From NCBI GenBank assembly GCA_035406685.1, contig DAONLM010000047.1, forward strand, positions 1-16,303: a stretch of 16,303 nt of DNA, given 5' to 3'. The notes beneath the pieces were generated by a model. It was not told where the DNA came from, did not search any database, and worked only from the letters and a program-made list of their open reading frames with translations. Origin of the DNA: DAONLM01 sp035406685 (GTDB taxonomy: Bacteria; Spirochaetota; GWE2-31-10; MWDO01). The position numbers and the translations under genes were made by a program. Shown piece by piece: positions 1-6,945 of the stretch. Position 1 is the first letter of the stretch. Every line of letters begins with the position of its first letter.

Positions 1-68
1 AGGGACAGACCTATAAATTTTTTATGATCAAAACAGGGACAGACCTGCGCTTATCATGATTGAAAAAC
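1..68. repeat. imperfect tandem direct repeat, two units of about 34 bp
   Basis: The 12-mer AGGGACAGACCT occurs at 1-12 and again at 35-46, exactly 34 bases apart. Each copy is followed about 12 bases later by a similar ATGAT...AAAAC tail, so two diverged units of about 34 bp can be drawn. The window begins inside the structure, so more copies may lie to the left. The motif is GC-richer than its surroundings. Short GGGACAGACC-type repeats are often found near transposase genes in other genomes (recollection, not tested), so a mobile-element end or intergenic repeat is possible. Two units with unlike interiors do not support a CRISPR call. Confidence 0.45.
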
Positions 69-156
69 CAATTTTTATATATATAGGATAACTTACAAAT
101 TAAAATTTTGTTAGTATATTATAGAAAATAATTTTTAACTTTTCAAAAAAAAATTT

Positions 157-691
157 ATGAAAATTTATATTTTGGGTTATAAATCCGAACATGATCTTCA
201 TTTTGTCATCAATTCTGAGATGAAAAAAAATTAGAAAAGATATCTCATTCTTTTGGACTTTCATTATCCAAACTTATTGTTTATATTATAAAACTCTTTT
301 TTAACAGAATTGAGAAAAGATATTATTTTGGTAAAGAGGATTATAATAAGTATCAAAGAATAAACGTAGATAGTGATATGTATGTTTATATTTCAAATTA
401 ATATTATCTCATTATTTAAAGAAAATTCATTCTGATTTAAATTTTTTTAGTATTGCGGTATTAATGCGTTTTATTATTGAAGAATTTTTGGAAGAGTATG
501 AAAAATTTGGGATTGAGAAAGTTTTTAAAAGATGCACTGGCATGGTGGAAAAATTATTTTTAAAGATATTAAATTTAAAAAGGTGTTGGAAGAAAAAAGA
601 ATTGTCGCATTTTCAACGTGAAACCATTCTCTGTTATAAGGTAATTTATAACTATCGGCATCAGGCATTAGGTTTTAAAATATATTTTTAA
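157..691 (+). pseudogene. frameshifted two-module ribbon-helix-helix-like protein remnant
   Basis: Three open segments in different frames join into one plausible protein. Segment 1 starts at ATG 157 (MKIYILGYKSEHDLHF) and runs to the A8 run at 223-230. Segment 2 continues in the -1 frame (LEKISHSFGLSLSKLIVY ... INVDSDMYVYIS) to the stop at 399-401. Segment 3 continues in a further -1 frame (LKKIHSDLNFFSIAVLMRF, IIEEFLEEYEKFGIEKVFKR) to 691. The pieces EMKKKLEKISHSFGLSLSKL and DMYVYIS/LKKIHSDLNFFSIAVLMRF look like two related modules: a short strand followed by two helices, as in ribbon-helix-helix DNA-binding proteins. The last residues (YNYRHQALGFK) resemble the C-terminal tail of integrase-core transposases, so a fused transposase remnant is an alternative. 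Two single-base losses make it a pseudogene, or a gene damaged by homopolymer sequencing error. Family and function are inferred, not recognised with certainty. Confidence 0.45.
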
Positions 692-784
692 GGTATATAA
701 CAATATTTATATATAAAATTTAAAATGAATTTCTTGAATTTAATAAAAAACTATGATAAAACATACTCATAAGAATATTATTCT

Positions 785-790
785 GGGGGT
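785..790 (+). promoter_or_regulatory. speE ribosome binding site, with a possible -10 upstream
   Basis: The G-rich stretch GGGGGT lies about 5 nt before ATG 796 and fixes the speE start. A TATGAT hexamer at 752-757 would make a -10 with a leader of about 30 nt, but I see no convincing -35 at the right spacing. The ribosome binding site is reasonable; the promoter is weak. Confidence 0.4.
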
Positions 791-795
791 AGATA

Positions 796-1641
796 ATGAA
801 GAGAGATATAGTTTTTATTGATAATGATCCGTATTCTCCAGTAAATCATATGTACAGAGTAAAAGAGATTTTATATACTGGCTCTTCTGAATATCAGGAG
901 GTAAAAGTAGTTGTTCTGGATGGATATGGGAAGGCTTTAATTCTTGATGATGTTGTTCAATTTACAGAAAAAGAGGAGTTTATATATCATGAGACATTAG
1001 CCCATGTCCCTCTTTTTTCTCATCCAGATCCAAAAAATGTTTTAATTATAGGTGGAGGAGACGGTGGAGTTGCAAGAGAAGTTTTGAAACATAACTGTGT
1101 AAAAAGATTGTTTTTAGTAGATATTGATAAAATGGTAACAGATGTTACAAAAGAGTTTTTTCCTCAATTCAGAGATGTATTTAATGATAGAAGGTTGACT
1201 GTTTTACATCAGGATGGGATGAAATTTGTTAAAGAATATAAAGAAAAATTCGATGTTGTTTTAATCGATTTAACAGATCCAGTAGGTCCTGCAAAACCCT
1301 TGTTTGAAGAGCCATTTTACAGAGATGTTTATAATATTCTTTCAGAAAAAGGAATTATTTCCTGTCAGAATGAGTCAATATGGTATCATAAGAATATAGT
1401 TAAGGATGTTCAGAATGCACTTTTAAAGGTATTTCCAATAGTAGATATTATTACTTTTATTACTCCTATCTATACTGGTTATTGGTGGGCTTTGTCTTAT
1501 GCTTCTAAGTCTATAAATCCGAGAGAGTATTTTAGAAAGTGTGATGTTGAGACAAGATACTATGCTGACGATGTAAGACCTTATAGTTTTTTACCACAAA
1601 GTATTATTCAGAAGATAAGAACCGGTTCTTTAGATTATTGA
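796..1641 (+). CDS. speE: Spermidine synthase (polyamine aminopropyltransferase)
   Basis: Transfers an aminopropyl group from decarboxylated S-adenosylmethionine to putrescine, giving spermidine and methylthioadenosine; cytosolic. The 281-residue length fits the bacterial family. The N-terminal beta domain (about 1-70) includes the QEVKVVVLDGYGKALILDD stretch. The Rossmann methyltransferase-like domain carries the nucleotide-binding loop IIGGGDGGVAREVLKH (84-99), the acidic VDIDKMV (108-114), and the active-site loop IDLTDPVGPAKPLF (157-170). The family usually has DSTDP where DLTDP occurs here, a mild variation. Aromatic residues near the C-terminus (YTGYWWALSY) fit the polyamine pocket. A GGGGGT ribosome binding site supports ATG 796. 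The next gene starts 4 nt after the stop, so the two are probably co-transcribed. The exact amine acceptor (putrescine versus a longer or branched product) cannot be read from the sequence. Confidence 0.93.
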   Translation: MKRDIVFIDNDPYSPVNHMYRVKEILYTGSSEYQEVKVVVLDGYGKALILDDVVQFTEKEEFIYHETLAHVPLFSHPDPKNVLIIGGGDGGVAREVLKHNCVKRLFLVDIDKMVTDVTKEFFPQFRDVFNDRRLTVLHQDGMKFVKEYKEKFDVVLIDLTDPVGPAKPLFEEPFYRDVYNILSEKGIISCQNESIWYHKNIVKDVQNALLKVFPIVDIITFITPIYTGYWWALSYASKSINPREYFRKCDVETRYYADDVRPYSFLPQSIIQKIRTGSLDY

Positions 1642-1645
1642 AATT

Positions 1646-3172
1646 ATGCTAGAAGATAAAAAAAAAGTTTATTTAATAATATTAAAACTTTTTTTATATT
1701 TCTTTTACTGTTTTATTGGAACAATTGGGACAATTGTCGTAGTTTTATTAGATATAAATTCTATTGTGGCTTCCTCTTTAGTTAGTATTATTGTCGCATT
1801 TTTTACTGTTACTATAAATGATGAAAATCATTTTTCCTGGGCTACTTTTTGCGGCTCTTTTGCTGGGATGACGTCGTTGGCTATTTTAGAGGCTAATTAT
1901 TCTTCTTTATCAATTAATTTTATTCTTAATTCTTTGGTTCTTGCTACAATAACTTCTTTTATATATGCTCTCAGTGAGTTTATCTCTTATAAATTTCCTA
2001 AAGTATCTTTTGATGGTTATGGTGGAAGATTGGGGACAATAGCCTTTATTTCTGTTATTTTATATATTTTAATATTAAAATTTGGATTTAATAAAAATTT
2101 TAACTTTTTTTCTAATGAGAATATATTTAAGACAAAACTGGATTATTTTTTATTGTTTGCAATAGTTTCTTCGATAATTGCTTCTCTTATTTCAATGGAG
2201 ATAAAAAACACAGTTTCATCTTTAAATGAGAATTATAAAGTAATAACAGTCGCGACAACTGGATTAATAGGTGGAATATTGATTACAAAAATTCCAGAGT
2301 ATGGGCTTGATTATGGTTTGGCATGGTATACTGGTGCTTTTGTAGGAATGAGTTCTTACTATGTTTTAATGTTAAAAAGACATTTTTTTATATCTGGTCT
2401 CTTTGCTGGAATATACTTTATACTAACAAGAAATATTTTTATAGGAGTTGGAGGTAAACTCGGATTTATCTCATTTTTATCTGTAATAAGTATGAGAATT
2501 TTATCTAATGGCTATAATTTTCTTAAAGGATATTTTAAGCCACCGGATAAGATTATTGAAGAGTTGGAGAGTGGTAATATAGAAGATCAAAGGGTTGATG
2601 ATAATTATGCAGAAAAACTTGTAGAGAACTTATTAAAAGCAAAGGATAAGATAAATATATCCCAGAATGATATTGGAAATTTTGTGATAGGAGAAAAAAT
2701 AGATATCCAGCAGTATGAGGAAGAAAAAAAGAAAAACATTCATTATTTTGAATTACTTTCTAAAAAAGAACAGGATTTTGTTAAATTTATAAACAGTATT
2801 GGTATTAATGTCTGGTGTTATCTTAAAAAGGATAAAGATGAGTTTAATATTTTTTCATATCAGGGAATCGATGATGAGACATTTTATAATGTTAGATATA
2901 GAGTAGAAAGTAAATTTATATCTATTTTGAATAAAGAGAAAAGAATTATTGCATTTTCAAAAAAAGGTCTAAATCAGCCTATTTTTTATAATAAAATATC
3001 AAAAAATGATTTTAATAAACTCTCTATTCTTATTATAGTTCCAATATTTAATAATAATATTTTAAATGCATTTTTTTTTATTTTTGATAAGAGTAAAGAT
3101 ATAGAATATTCAAAAAGAAACTACTATAGAATATATGAATTCTATAAGAATAATTTTAATTTTTTTAATTAA
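1646..3172 (+). CDS. Polytopic membrane protein with internal duplication and GAF-like C-terminal domain
   Basis: I do not recognise this 508-residue protein. Residues 1-290 are a string of hydrophobic segments (about 8-10), so it is an inner-membrane protein. Residues 295-365 are charged and probably helical linker. Residues 370-485 form a soluble alpha/beta unit (FVKFINSIGINVWCYL ... LIIVPIF ... FFFIFDKSKD) with the look of a GAF-type sensor domain. The membrane part contains a clear duplication: W-ATFCGSFAGMTS (65-77) matches W-YTGAFVGMSS (227-237), and GGRLGTIAFISV (126-137) matches GGKLGFISFLSV (269-280). The conserved GxxxGM is offset by exactly 160 residues. Two-repeat folds are common in transporters and channels, so a ligand-gated or sensor-coupled transporter is possible, but no substrate can be assigned. 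The 4-nt gap from speE suggests co-transcription; any polyamine link is speculation. No Shine-Dalgarno is obvious, so translation probably couples to speE. Confidence 0.75.
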   Translation: MLEDKKKVYLIILKLFLYFFYCFIGTIGTIVVVLLDINSIVASSLVSIIVAFFTVTINDENHFSWATFCGSFAGMTSLAILEANYSSLSINFILNSLVLATITSFIYALSEFISYKFPKVSFDGYGGRLGTIAFISVILYILILKFGFNKNFNFFSNENIFKTKLDYFLLFAIVSSIIASLISMEIKNTVSSLNENYKVITVATTGLIGGILITKIPEYGLDYGLAWYTGAFVGMSSYYVLMLKRHFFISGLFAGIYFILTRNIFIGVGGKLGFISFLSVISMRILSNGYNFLKGYFKPPDKIIEELESGNIEDQRVDDNYAEKLVENLLKAKDKINISQNDIGNFVIGEKIDIQQYEEEKKKNIHYFELLSKKEQDFVKFINSIGINVWCYLKKDKDEFNIFSYQGIDDETFYNVRYRVESKFISILNKEKRIIAFSKKGLNQPIFYNKISKNDFNKLSILIIVPIFNNNILNAFFFIFDKSKDIEYSKRNYYRIYEFYKNNFNFFN

Positions 3173-3221
3173 AAAATTGTCAAAATTCTGGATTTTTATT
3201 AGAACATTTGTTATAATTTTC

Positions 3222-3250
3222 TTGACAATGTTTATAAAATATTATATTTT
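3222..3250 (+). promoter_or_regulatory. sigma70-type promoter for the ffh operon
   Basis: A perfect -35 TTGACA (3222-3227) is followed after 17 bases by TATTTT (3245-3250). An alternative -10 TATATT (3243-3248) would give a 15-base spacer. Predicted transcription would begin near 3257, leaving a leader of about 65 nt before ATG 3322. It lies in the 149-base gap before ffh, the expected place for the promoter of the long operon that follows. Confidence 0.5.
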
Positions 3251-3321
3251 TTATTTTCATAGAAATAATATACTGAATAGTTTTTATAATAATTAGGAAA
3301 TGGGTAAAGCAGGGATAGTGG

Positions 3322-4653
3322 ATGTTAGACGGGATTACAAAGTCATTAACAGATGCTTTTAAATTTATAAGTGGCTCTTCTGTTATTACAGAGAATAATA
3401 TTAAAAAGACTCTATCGGAAATAAAGATTGCATTACTTGATGCAGATGTAAATATTTCAGTAGTAAAGAATTTTATCTCTACTGTTACAGAAGAGGCATT
3501 AGGTGAAAAAGTTTTAAGATCTGTTCGACCTGGTGAGCAATTTGTAAAGATAGTTTATGATAAATTAGTTGATATTCTTGGGAGTAAAACTCAAGAATTA
3601 AATCTGAAACCAAAAGATACACTTTCCATTATACTTCTTGCTGGTTTACAGGGTTCTGGTAAGACCACAACGGCTGGTAAATTGGCACATTTGATAAAGA
3701 AAAATCATGATAGAAAAATATTACTTTCAGCCTGTGATGTTTATAGGCCTGCTGCTATCGAACAATTAATTAGAGTTGGACAAATTGCTGGGGTTGAAGT
3801 TTTTACAGGTGATAGAAAGGATCCGGTAAAGATTGCAAAAGAGTCTGTTAAATTTGCTAAGGATAACGCTTTTGATACACTCATAATAGATACTGCTGGA
3901 AGACTTCATATTGATAAAGAGATGATGAATGAGGTGCAGAGAATAGCAAAAGAGGTTAAGCCAGATGAAATTTTGTTTGTAGCAGATTCAATGACTGGCC
4001 AAACAGCAGCAGATATAGCTTCTGAATTTAACAGTTATCTTGATATAACTGGTGTAATCTTGACAAAATTTGACTCTGACACAAGAGGTGGAGCAGCCTT
4101 TTCTATAAAGCAATTAATAGGTAAACCAATTAAATTTATAGGGATATCTGAAAAAATTGATGGAATAGAGGTATTTCATCCAGATAGAATTGCTTCAAGA
4201 ATTCTTGGGATGGGGGACGTTGTTTCTCTTGTAGAAAAGGCTCAAGAGATTATAGATGAGGAAGAGGCTTTAAAATTAGAGAAAAAGATAAGAAAAGAGG
4301 AGTTTACATTACAGGATTTTTTAGTTCAATTGGAACAGATGAGTAAATTAGGTCCTCTTGAAAACATTTTAGAGATGCTTCCCGGAATGAAGCAGAATAT
4401 GCAATACATAAATATAGATGAAAAAAAGATAAAGAGACAAAAGGCAATAATTCAATCAATGACAATGAAGGAGAGATTAGACTATAGATTGATTATAGGT
4501 TCAAGAAAAAGAAGAATAGCAAAAGGTGCTGGGGTATCGATTCTGGAAGTGGATAATTTATTAAAAAATTTTCTAAAATCAAGACAGATGATGAAGAATG
4601 CGTTGAAAAATAAAGGTAAAATTGGCAACTTTGATTTAAGTAACTTTATGTAA
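3322..4653 (+). CDS. ffh: Signal recognition particle protein Ffh (SRP54)
   Basis: The SRP GTPase binds 4.5S RNA and signal sequences emerging from ribosomes, then docks with FtsY at the membrane. Length 443 is typical. The N domain helices (1-90) precede the G domain with P-loop GLQGSGKT (108-115), the ALLDADVN motif (37-44), CDVYRPAA (138-145), DTAGR (190-194) and TKFDSD (248-253; usually TKxDGD). The M domain (about 325-430) has the RNA-binding SRKRRIAKGAG (394-404) and a methionine-bearing, hydrophobic signal-binding region. The C-terminus is short. The start at ATG 3322 matches the family N-terminus (MLDGITKSLTDAFKFI). It is the first gene of a long operon running through to the FlhB-like gene near 7850. 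No 4.5S RNA gene is visible in this window. Confidence 0.97.
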   Translation: MLDGITKSLTDAFKFISGSSVITENNIKKTLSEIKIALLDADVNISVVKNFISTVTEEALGEKVLRSVRPGEQFVKIVYDKLVDILGSKTQELNLKPKDTLSIILLAGLQGSGKTTTAGKLAHLIKKNHDRKILLSACDVYRPAAIEQLIRVGQIAGVEVFTGDRKDPVKIAKESVKFAKDNAFDTLIIDTAGRLHIDKEMMNEVQRIAKEVKPDEILFVADSMTGQTAADIASEFNSYLDITGVILTKFDSDTRGGAAFSIKQLIGKPIKFIGISEKIDGIEVFHPDRIASRILGMGDVVSLVEKAQEIIDEEEALKLEKKIRKEEFTLQDFLVQLEQMSKLGPLENILEMLPGMKQNMQYINIDEKKIKRQKAIIQSMTMKERLDYRLIIGSRKRRIAKGAGVSILEVDNLLKNFLKSRQMMKNALKNKGKIGNFDLSNFM

Positions 4654-4685
4654 TTTTTTTAAAAAAATATATATTTTTTATAATC

Positions 4686-4693
4686 AAGGAGGT
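4686..4693 (+). promoter_or_regulatory. consensus Shine-Dalgarno deciding a TTG start for rpsP
   Basis: AAGGAGGT sits 7 nt before TTG 4701. No ATG gives a full S16 N-terminus (MVKIRLKRMG), so the strong site marks TTG as the real initiation codon. Confidence 0.8.
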
Positions 4694-4700
4694 AAGGAAA

Positions 4701-4976
4701 TTGGTAAAGATTAGATTAAAGAGAATGGGAACAAACAAAAGACCTTTTTACAGAATAGTAGTTGTTGATTCAAGAGAAAAGAGAGATGGTAAATTTATTG
4801 AACAGGTAGGAATTTATCATCCACTCGAAACACCTGATAAACAGCTAAGATTTGATGCAGAAAAGGTTAAAAAATGGTTTTTAAATGGTGCCCAACCAAG
4901 TGATATTGTGAGGAAACTTTTGAACAAAAAGAGTTTTAGATTTGATAGGATTCTATTATCAAAAAAAGAGAATTAA
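4701..4976 (+). CDS. rpsP: 30S ribosomal protein S16
   Basis: Small-subunit protein that binds 16S rRNA and is needed early in 30S assembly. The 91-residue protein shows the full S16 signature: VKIRLKRMGTNKRPFYRIVV at the N-terminus, then DSREKRDGKFIEQVGIYHP (about 24-42) and the helix VKKWFLNGAQPSDIVRKLL (about 56-74). It uses a TTG initiation codon with a strong ribosome binding site. It lies 47 bases after ffh and 67 bases before khpA in the conserved ffh-rpsP-khpA-rimM-trmD-rplS order. Confidence 0.97.
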   Translation: MVKIRLKRMGTNKRPFYRIVVVDSREKRDGKFIEQVGIYHPLETPDKQLRFDAEKVKKWFLNGAQPSDIVRKLLNKKSFRFDRILLSKKEN

Positions 4977-4989
4977 TTTTTACTTAAAA

Positions 4990-5003
4990 TGGTTTTGAAA
5001 CCA
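4990..5003. other. small hairpin between rpsP and khpA
   Basis: TGGTT-TTGA-AACCA can form a five-pair stem with a four-base loop in the 67-base rpsP-khpA gap, and is followed by an A-rich rather than T-rich stretch. It is therefore not a convincing + strand terminator. It could be an RNA-processing or stability element in the operon transcript, or chance. Confidence 0.25.
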
Positions 5004-5043
5004 AAAAATATACATAAATTTTAAAAACAAAAAGGAGTAGAAA

Positions 5044-5280
5044 ATGAACGAAAAAGAATTAGTTGAATTTATTGCAAAATCCTTAGTTGATAAGGCTGAT
5101 AAGGTTCAGGTTAATATGATTGAGAGTGAGAAATCCACAATATTAGAACTCTCTGTTGATGAAGGGGATATCGGTAAAATAATAGGTAAGCATGGTAGAA
5201 TAGCAAAAGCCATAAGAACTATTTTAAGTGCAGTATCAAATAAGACTAATAAGAGGGTATTATTAGACATCATTGATTAA
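5044..5280 (+). CDS. khpA: KH-domain RNA-binding protein KhpA (YlqC family)
   Basis: A single type II KH domain of 78 residues, the usual length for KhpA. The RNA-binding loop IIGKHGR has the GxxG signature at G48-K49-H50-G51, between an acidic strand (ILELSVDEGDIG) and the helix IAKAIRTILSA. In other bacteria KhpA partners with KhpB/EloR and affects cell elongation, division and small RNA metabolism; no khpB gene is in this window. The ATG start has an AAAGGAG site about 6 nt upstream. Its last codons overlap the proposed TTG start of rimM (TTGATTAA at 5273-5280), which suggests translational coupling. Confidence 0.93.
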   Translation: MNEKELVEFIAKSLVDKADKVQVNMIESEKSTILELSVDEGDIGKIIGKHGRIAKAIRTILSAVSNKTNKRVLLDIID

Positions 5281-5788
5281 TTCAATGAATTATTTGAAAA
5301 TCGGCTTTATAAGAAAAACACACGGTATAAAGGGGGAATTAAAAGTTCTCCCTTTAACCGATAATATTAAAAGATTCAAAAAGTTAAAAGAGATTTTTGT
5401 TTTTATAAATGGTGATTATAAAAAAGAAGAGATAGAAAAGGTCTCTTTTGCTAATGAATTTATTTTGTTAAAATTAAAGAACTATAATGATATAGATAGT
5501 GTAATTCCATTTAAAGGATGTTATATCTATATTGATAGAAAGGATGCCGAGCCTCTTCAGGAATGGGAGTTTTTTACTCAGGATCTGATTGGATGTATAG
5601 TTGCATATAATGGAAAGAACATTGGTAAAGTTATTGATGTTTTTAATGTTGGTGCAAATGATAATCTTGTTATAAAGACATTGGATAATAGAGAGGTGGT
5701 ATATCCATTTTTAAGATTTTTTTTAGAAAAAGTTGATATTGATAATAAGACTATTGTAGTAAATCAATACGAGGGTTTTTTTGATTAA
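5273..5788 (+). CDS. rimM: Ribosome maturation factor RimM
   Basis: RimM binds S19 and the 30S head and assists 16S rRNA processing. The 171-residue protein begins with the family motif IGFIRKTHGIKGELKV (about 9-24), followed by the N-terminal RimM barrel. A PRC-barrel follows from about residue 100 (GCIVAYNGKNIGKVIDVF, GANDNLVIK, YPFLRFFLEKVDID). The start is ambiguous. TTG 5273 overlaps the khpA stop as TTGATTAA, whereas in-frame ATG 5285 would give MNYLKIGFI, a more usual RimM N-terminus. Neither has a close Shine-Dalgarno; AGAGGGT at about 5251-5257 is 16 nt from the TTG. The recurrence of the same TTGATTAA overlap at the rimM-trmD border favours the TTG, but not strongly. Confidence 0.93.
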   Translation: MINSMNYLKIGFIRKTHGIKGELKVLPLTDNIKRFKKLKEIFVFINGDYKKEEIEKVSFANEFILLKLKNYNDIDSVIPFKGCYIYIDRKDAEPLQEWEFFTQDLIGCIVAYNGKNIGKVIDVFNVGANDNLVIKTLDNREVVYPFLRFFLEKVDIDNKTIVVNQYEGFFD

Positions 5789-6529
5789 TTTTTATGTATT
5801 GACTCTATTCCCTGATTTTTTTTTTCTTTTATAAATACAAGTATAGTAAAAAAGGGAATTGAGAAAGAACTTTTAAGAGTAATAATAAAAAATATTAGAG
5901 ATCATGCTATCAACAGACATGGTCAGGTGGATGATATCCCTTTTGGTATTGGGAAGGGAATGTTATTAAGGCCAGAGCCAATTTATGAGGCATATAAAAG
6001 TCTTAATATCCCTGAAACAAATAAAATAGTTTTGTATTTTTCACCAAAAGGTAGAATTTTAGAACAAAAGTATATAAATTCCTTGACAAAATACGAAAAT
6101 ATTGTTTTAATCTGTGGACATTACGAAGGGATAGACCAGAGAATTATTGATTTACTCGTTGATGAAGAGATTAGTTTAGGGGATTTTGTTTTAACTGGTG
6201 GTGAAATACCAGCAATGGCATTAATAGATGCTGTTGCAAGACAGATTGATGGGGTTATAAAAGAGAGTTCTCTTAAAGAAGAGTCTTTTTCTAATAATCT
6301 GTTAGAGTACAGACAGTGGACAAGACCAAGAGAGTTTATGGGTATGAGAGTGCCAGACGTTCTTATAAGTGGCAATCATAAAGAGATAGAGAAGTTTAAA
6401 TTAGAAGATTCTATTAGAGAGACTTTAAAGTATAGAAAAGATTTGATATTAAAAAATGATTTTGATGAAAATATAAAAAATATAATAAATAAAATATTAA
6501 AGGAGTTAGAAAATGAATCTAATAAATGA
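5781..6529 (+). CDS. trmD: tRNA (guanine-N1-)-methyltransferase TrmD, interrupted by a -1 frameshift
   Basis: TrmD is the SPOUT enzyme that makes m1G37 in tRNAs using SAM and prevents +1 slippage by ribosomes. The N-terminal part starts at TTG 5781 (MINFYVLTLFPDFFF) and would hit TAA at 5832. Moving -1 inside the T10 run (5816-5825) restores SFINTSIVKKGIEKELL, then RHGQVDDIPFGIGKGM and the rest of the enzyme, about 249 residues in all, a normal length. Conserved parts include CGHYEGIDQRI, the knot region GDFVLTGGEIPAMALIDAVA, and EYRQWTRPREFMGMRVPDVL, so the downstream two-thirds is under constraint. GIGKGM replaces the common GGGAGM. Starting at GTG 5927 would delete about 49 residues, including the first strand, and is unlikely to work. 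The cause could be transcriptional or ribosomal slippage, sequencing error or recent mutation. The gene overlaps rimM by TTGATTAA and rplS by 17 bases. Confidence 0.9.
5816..5825 (+). other. T10 slippage run at the trmD frameshift
   Basis: Ten consecutive T follow the LFPD codons. In the upstream frame they read GAT TTT TTT TTT CTT TTA TAA. Eleven T, or a -1 slip, gives GAT TTT TTT TTT TCT TTT ATA, which matches TrmD. Runs of nine or more A or T are known sites of RNA polymerase slippage in AT-rich bacteria. An A10 run inside queA (12551-12560) is read in frame, so run length alone does not explain the break. Confidence 0.6.
6500..6505 (+). promoter_or_regulatory. Shine-Dalgarno for rplS inside the 3' end of trmD
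   Basis: AAGGAG lies 7 nt before ATG 6513, within the trmD coding sequence. It fixes the long form of L19 that overlaps trmD by 17 bases. Confidence 0.75.
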
Positions 6530-6941
6530 AGTAGAGAAAACTCAGCTTAATACTATTTTAGAGAGTTTAATAAAAGATCTTGATAAGGAGAAGGATAAAG
6601 AAAAAATAGAGAAAATTAAAGAAGAATTTTTTAATAGAGATAAAAATTTGGTAATAGGGGATCTTGTTAAGGTTTATATTAAGATTATTGAGGGTAAAAA
6701 AGAGAGAACACAGATTTTTGAAGGATATGTAATTGCTAAAAAAGGTAGTGGCTTATCAAGAACTGTAAAAGTAAGAAAGAATTCATTTGGAGTTGGTGTT
6801 GAAAAGACTTTTCTTATTTATTCTCCTTATGTTGAAAAATTTGAATTAGTTAGACATGGTAGGGTTAGAAGAGCAAAACTTTATTATCTAAGAAAATTAA
6901 AGGGTAAAAAGTCTCAGATTAAAGAGGATATTTTAGCATAA
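6513..6941 (+). CDS. rplS: 50S ribosomal protein L19 with an N-terminal extension
   Basis: Large-subunit protein at the 30S-50S interface. The conserved core runs from IGDLVKVYIKIIEGKKERTQ (about 48-67) through FEGYVIAKKGSGLSRTVKVR, SPYVEKFELVRHGRVRRAKL and YYLRKLKGK. The protein is 142 residues, whereas most L19 are about 115. The surplus is an N-terminal, lysine- and glutamate-rich predicted helix or coiled coil (about residues 8-45) that precedes the usual F-x-x-GD region by about 25 residues. There is no internal Met that could serve as a shorter start, and the Shine-Dalgarno fits ATG 6513, so the extension appears genuine. The start overlaps trmD. Confidence 0.96.
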   Translation: MNLINEVEKTQLNTILESLIKDLDKEKDKEKIEKIKEEFFNRDKNLVIGDLVKVYIKIIEGKKERTQIFEGYVIAKKGSGLSRTVKVRKNSFGVGVEKTFLIYSPYVEKFELVRHGRVRRAKLYYLRKLKGKKSQIKEDILA

Positions 6942-6945
6942 ATTA

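Noticed and set aside
1..68. CRISPR array start
   Set aside because: Only two units, with just 12 identical bases and interiors that partly resemble each other; no spacers of regular length and no cas genes.
3177..3228. TTGTCAA / TTGACAA inverted repeat before ffh as an operator
   Set aside because: Seven-base arms 38 bases apart in AT-rich DNA; the right arm is simply the -35 hexamer, so chance is the better explanation.
6121..6375. minus-strand 84-residue ORF within trmD
   Set aside because: Shadow of trmD; low-complexity Ser/Ile-rich translation with no start signal.
5927..6529. trmD as an intact short gene starting at GTG 5927
   Set aside because: The GTG is the conserved Val of the QVDD motif inside TrmD, and about 49 upstream residues match the TrmD N-terminus across the frameshift. 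A start here would remove the first strand of the fold.
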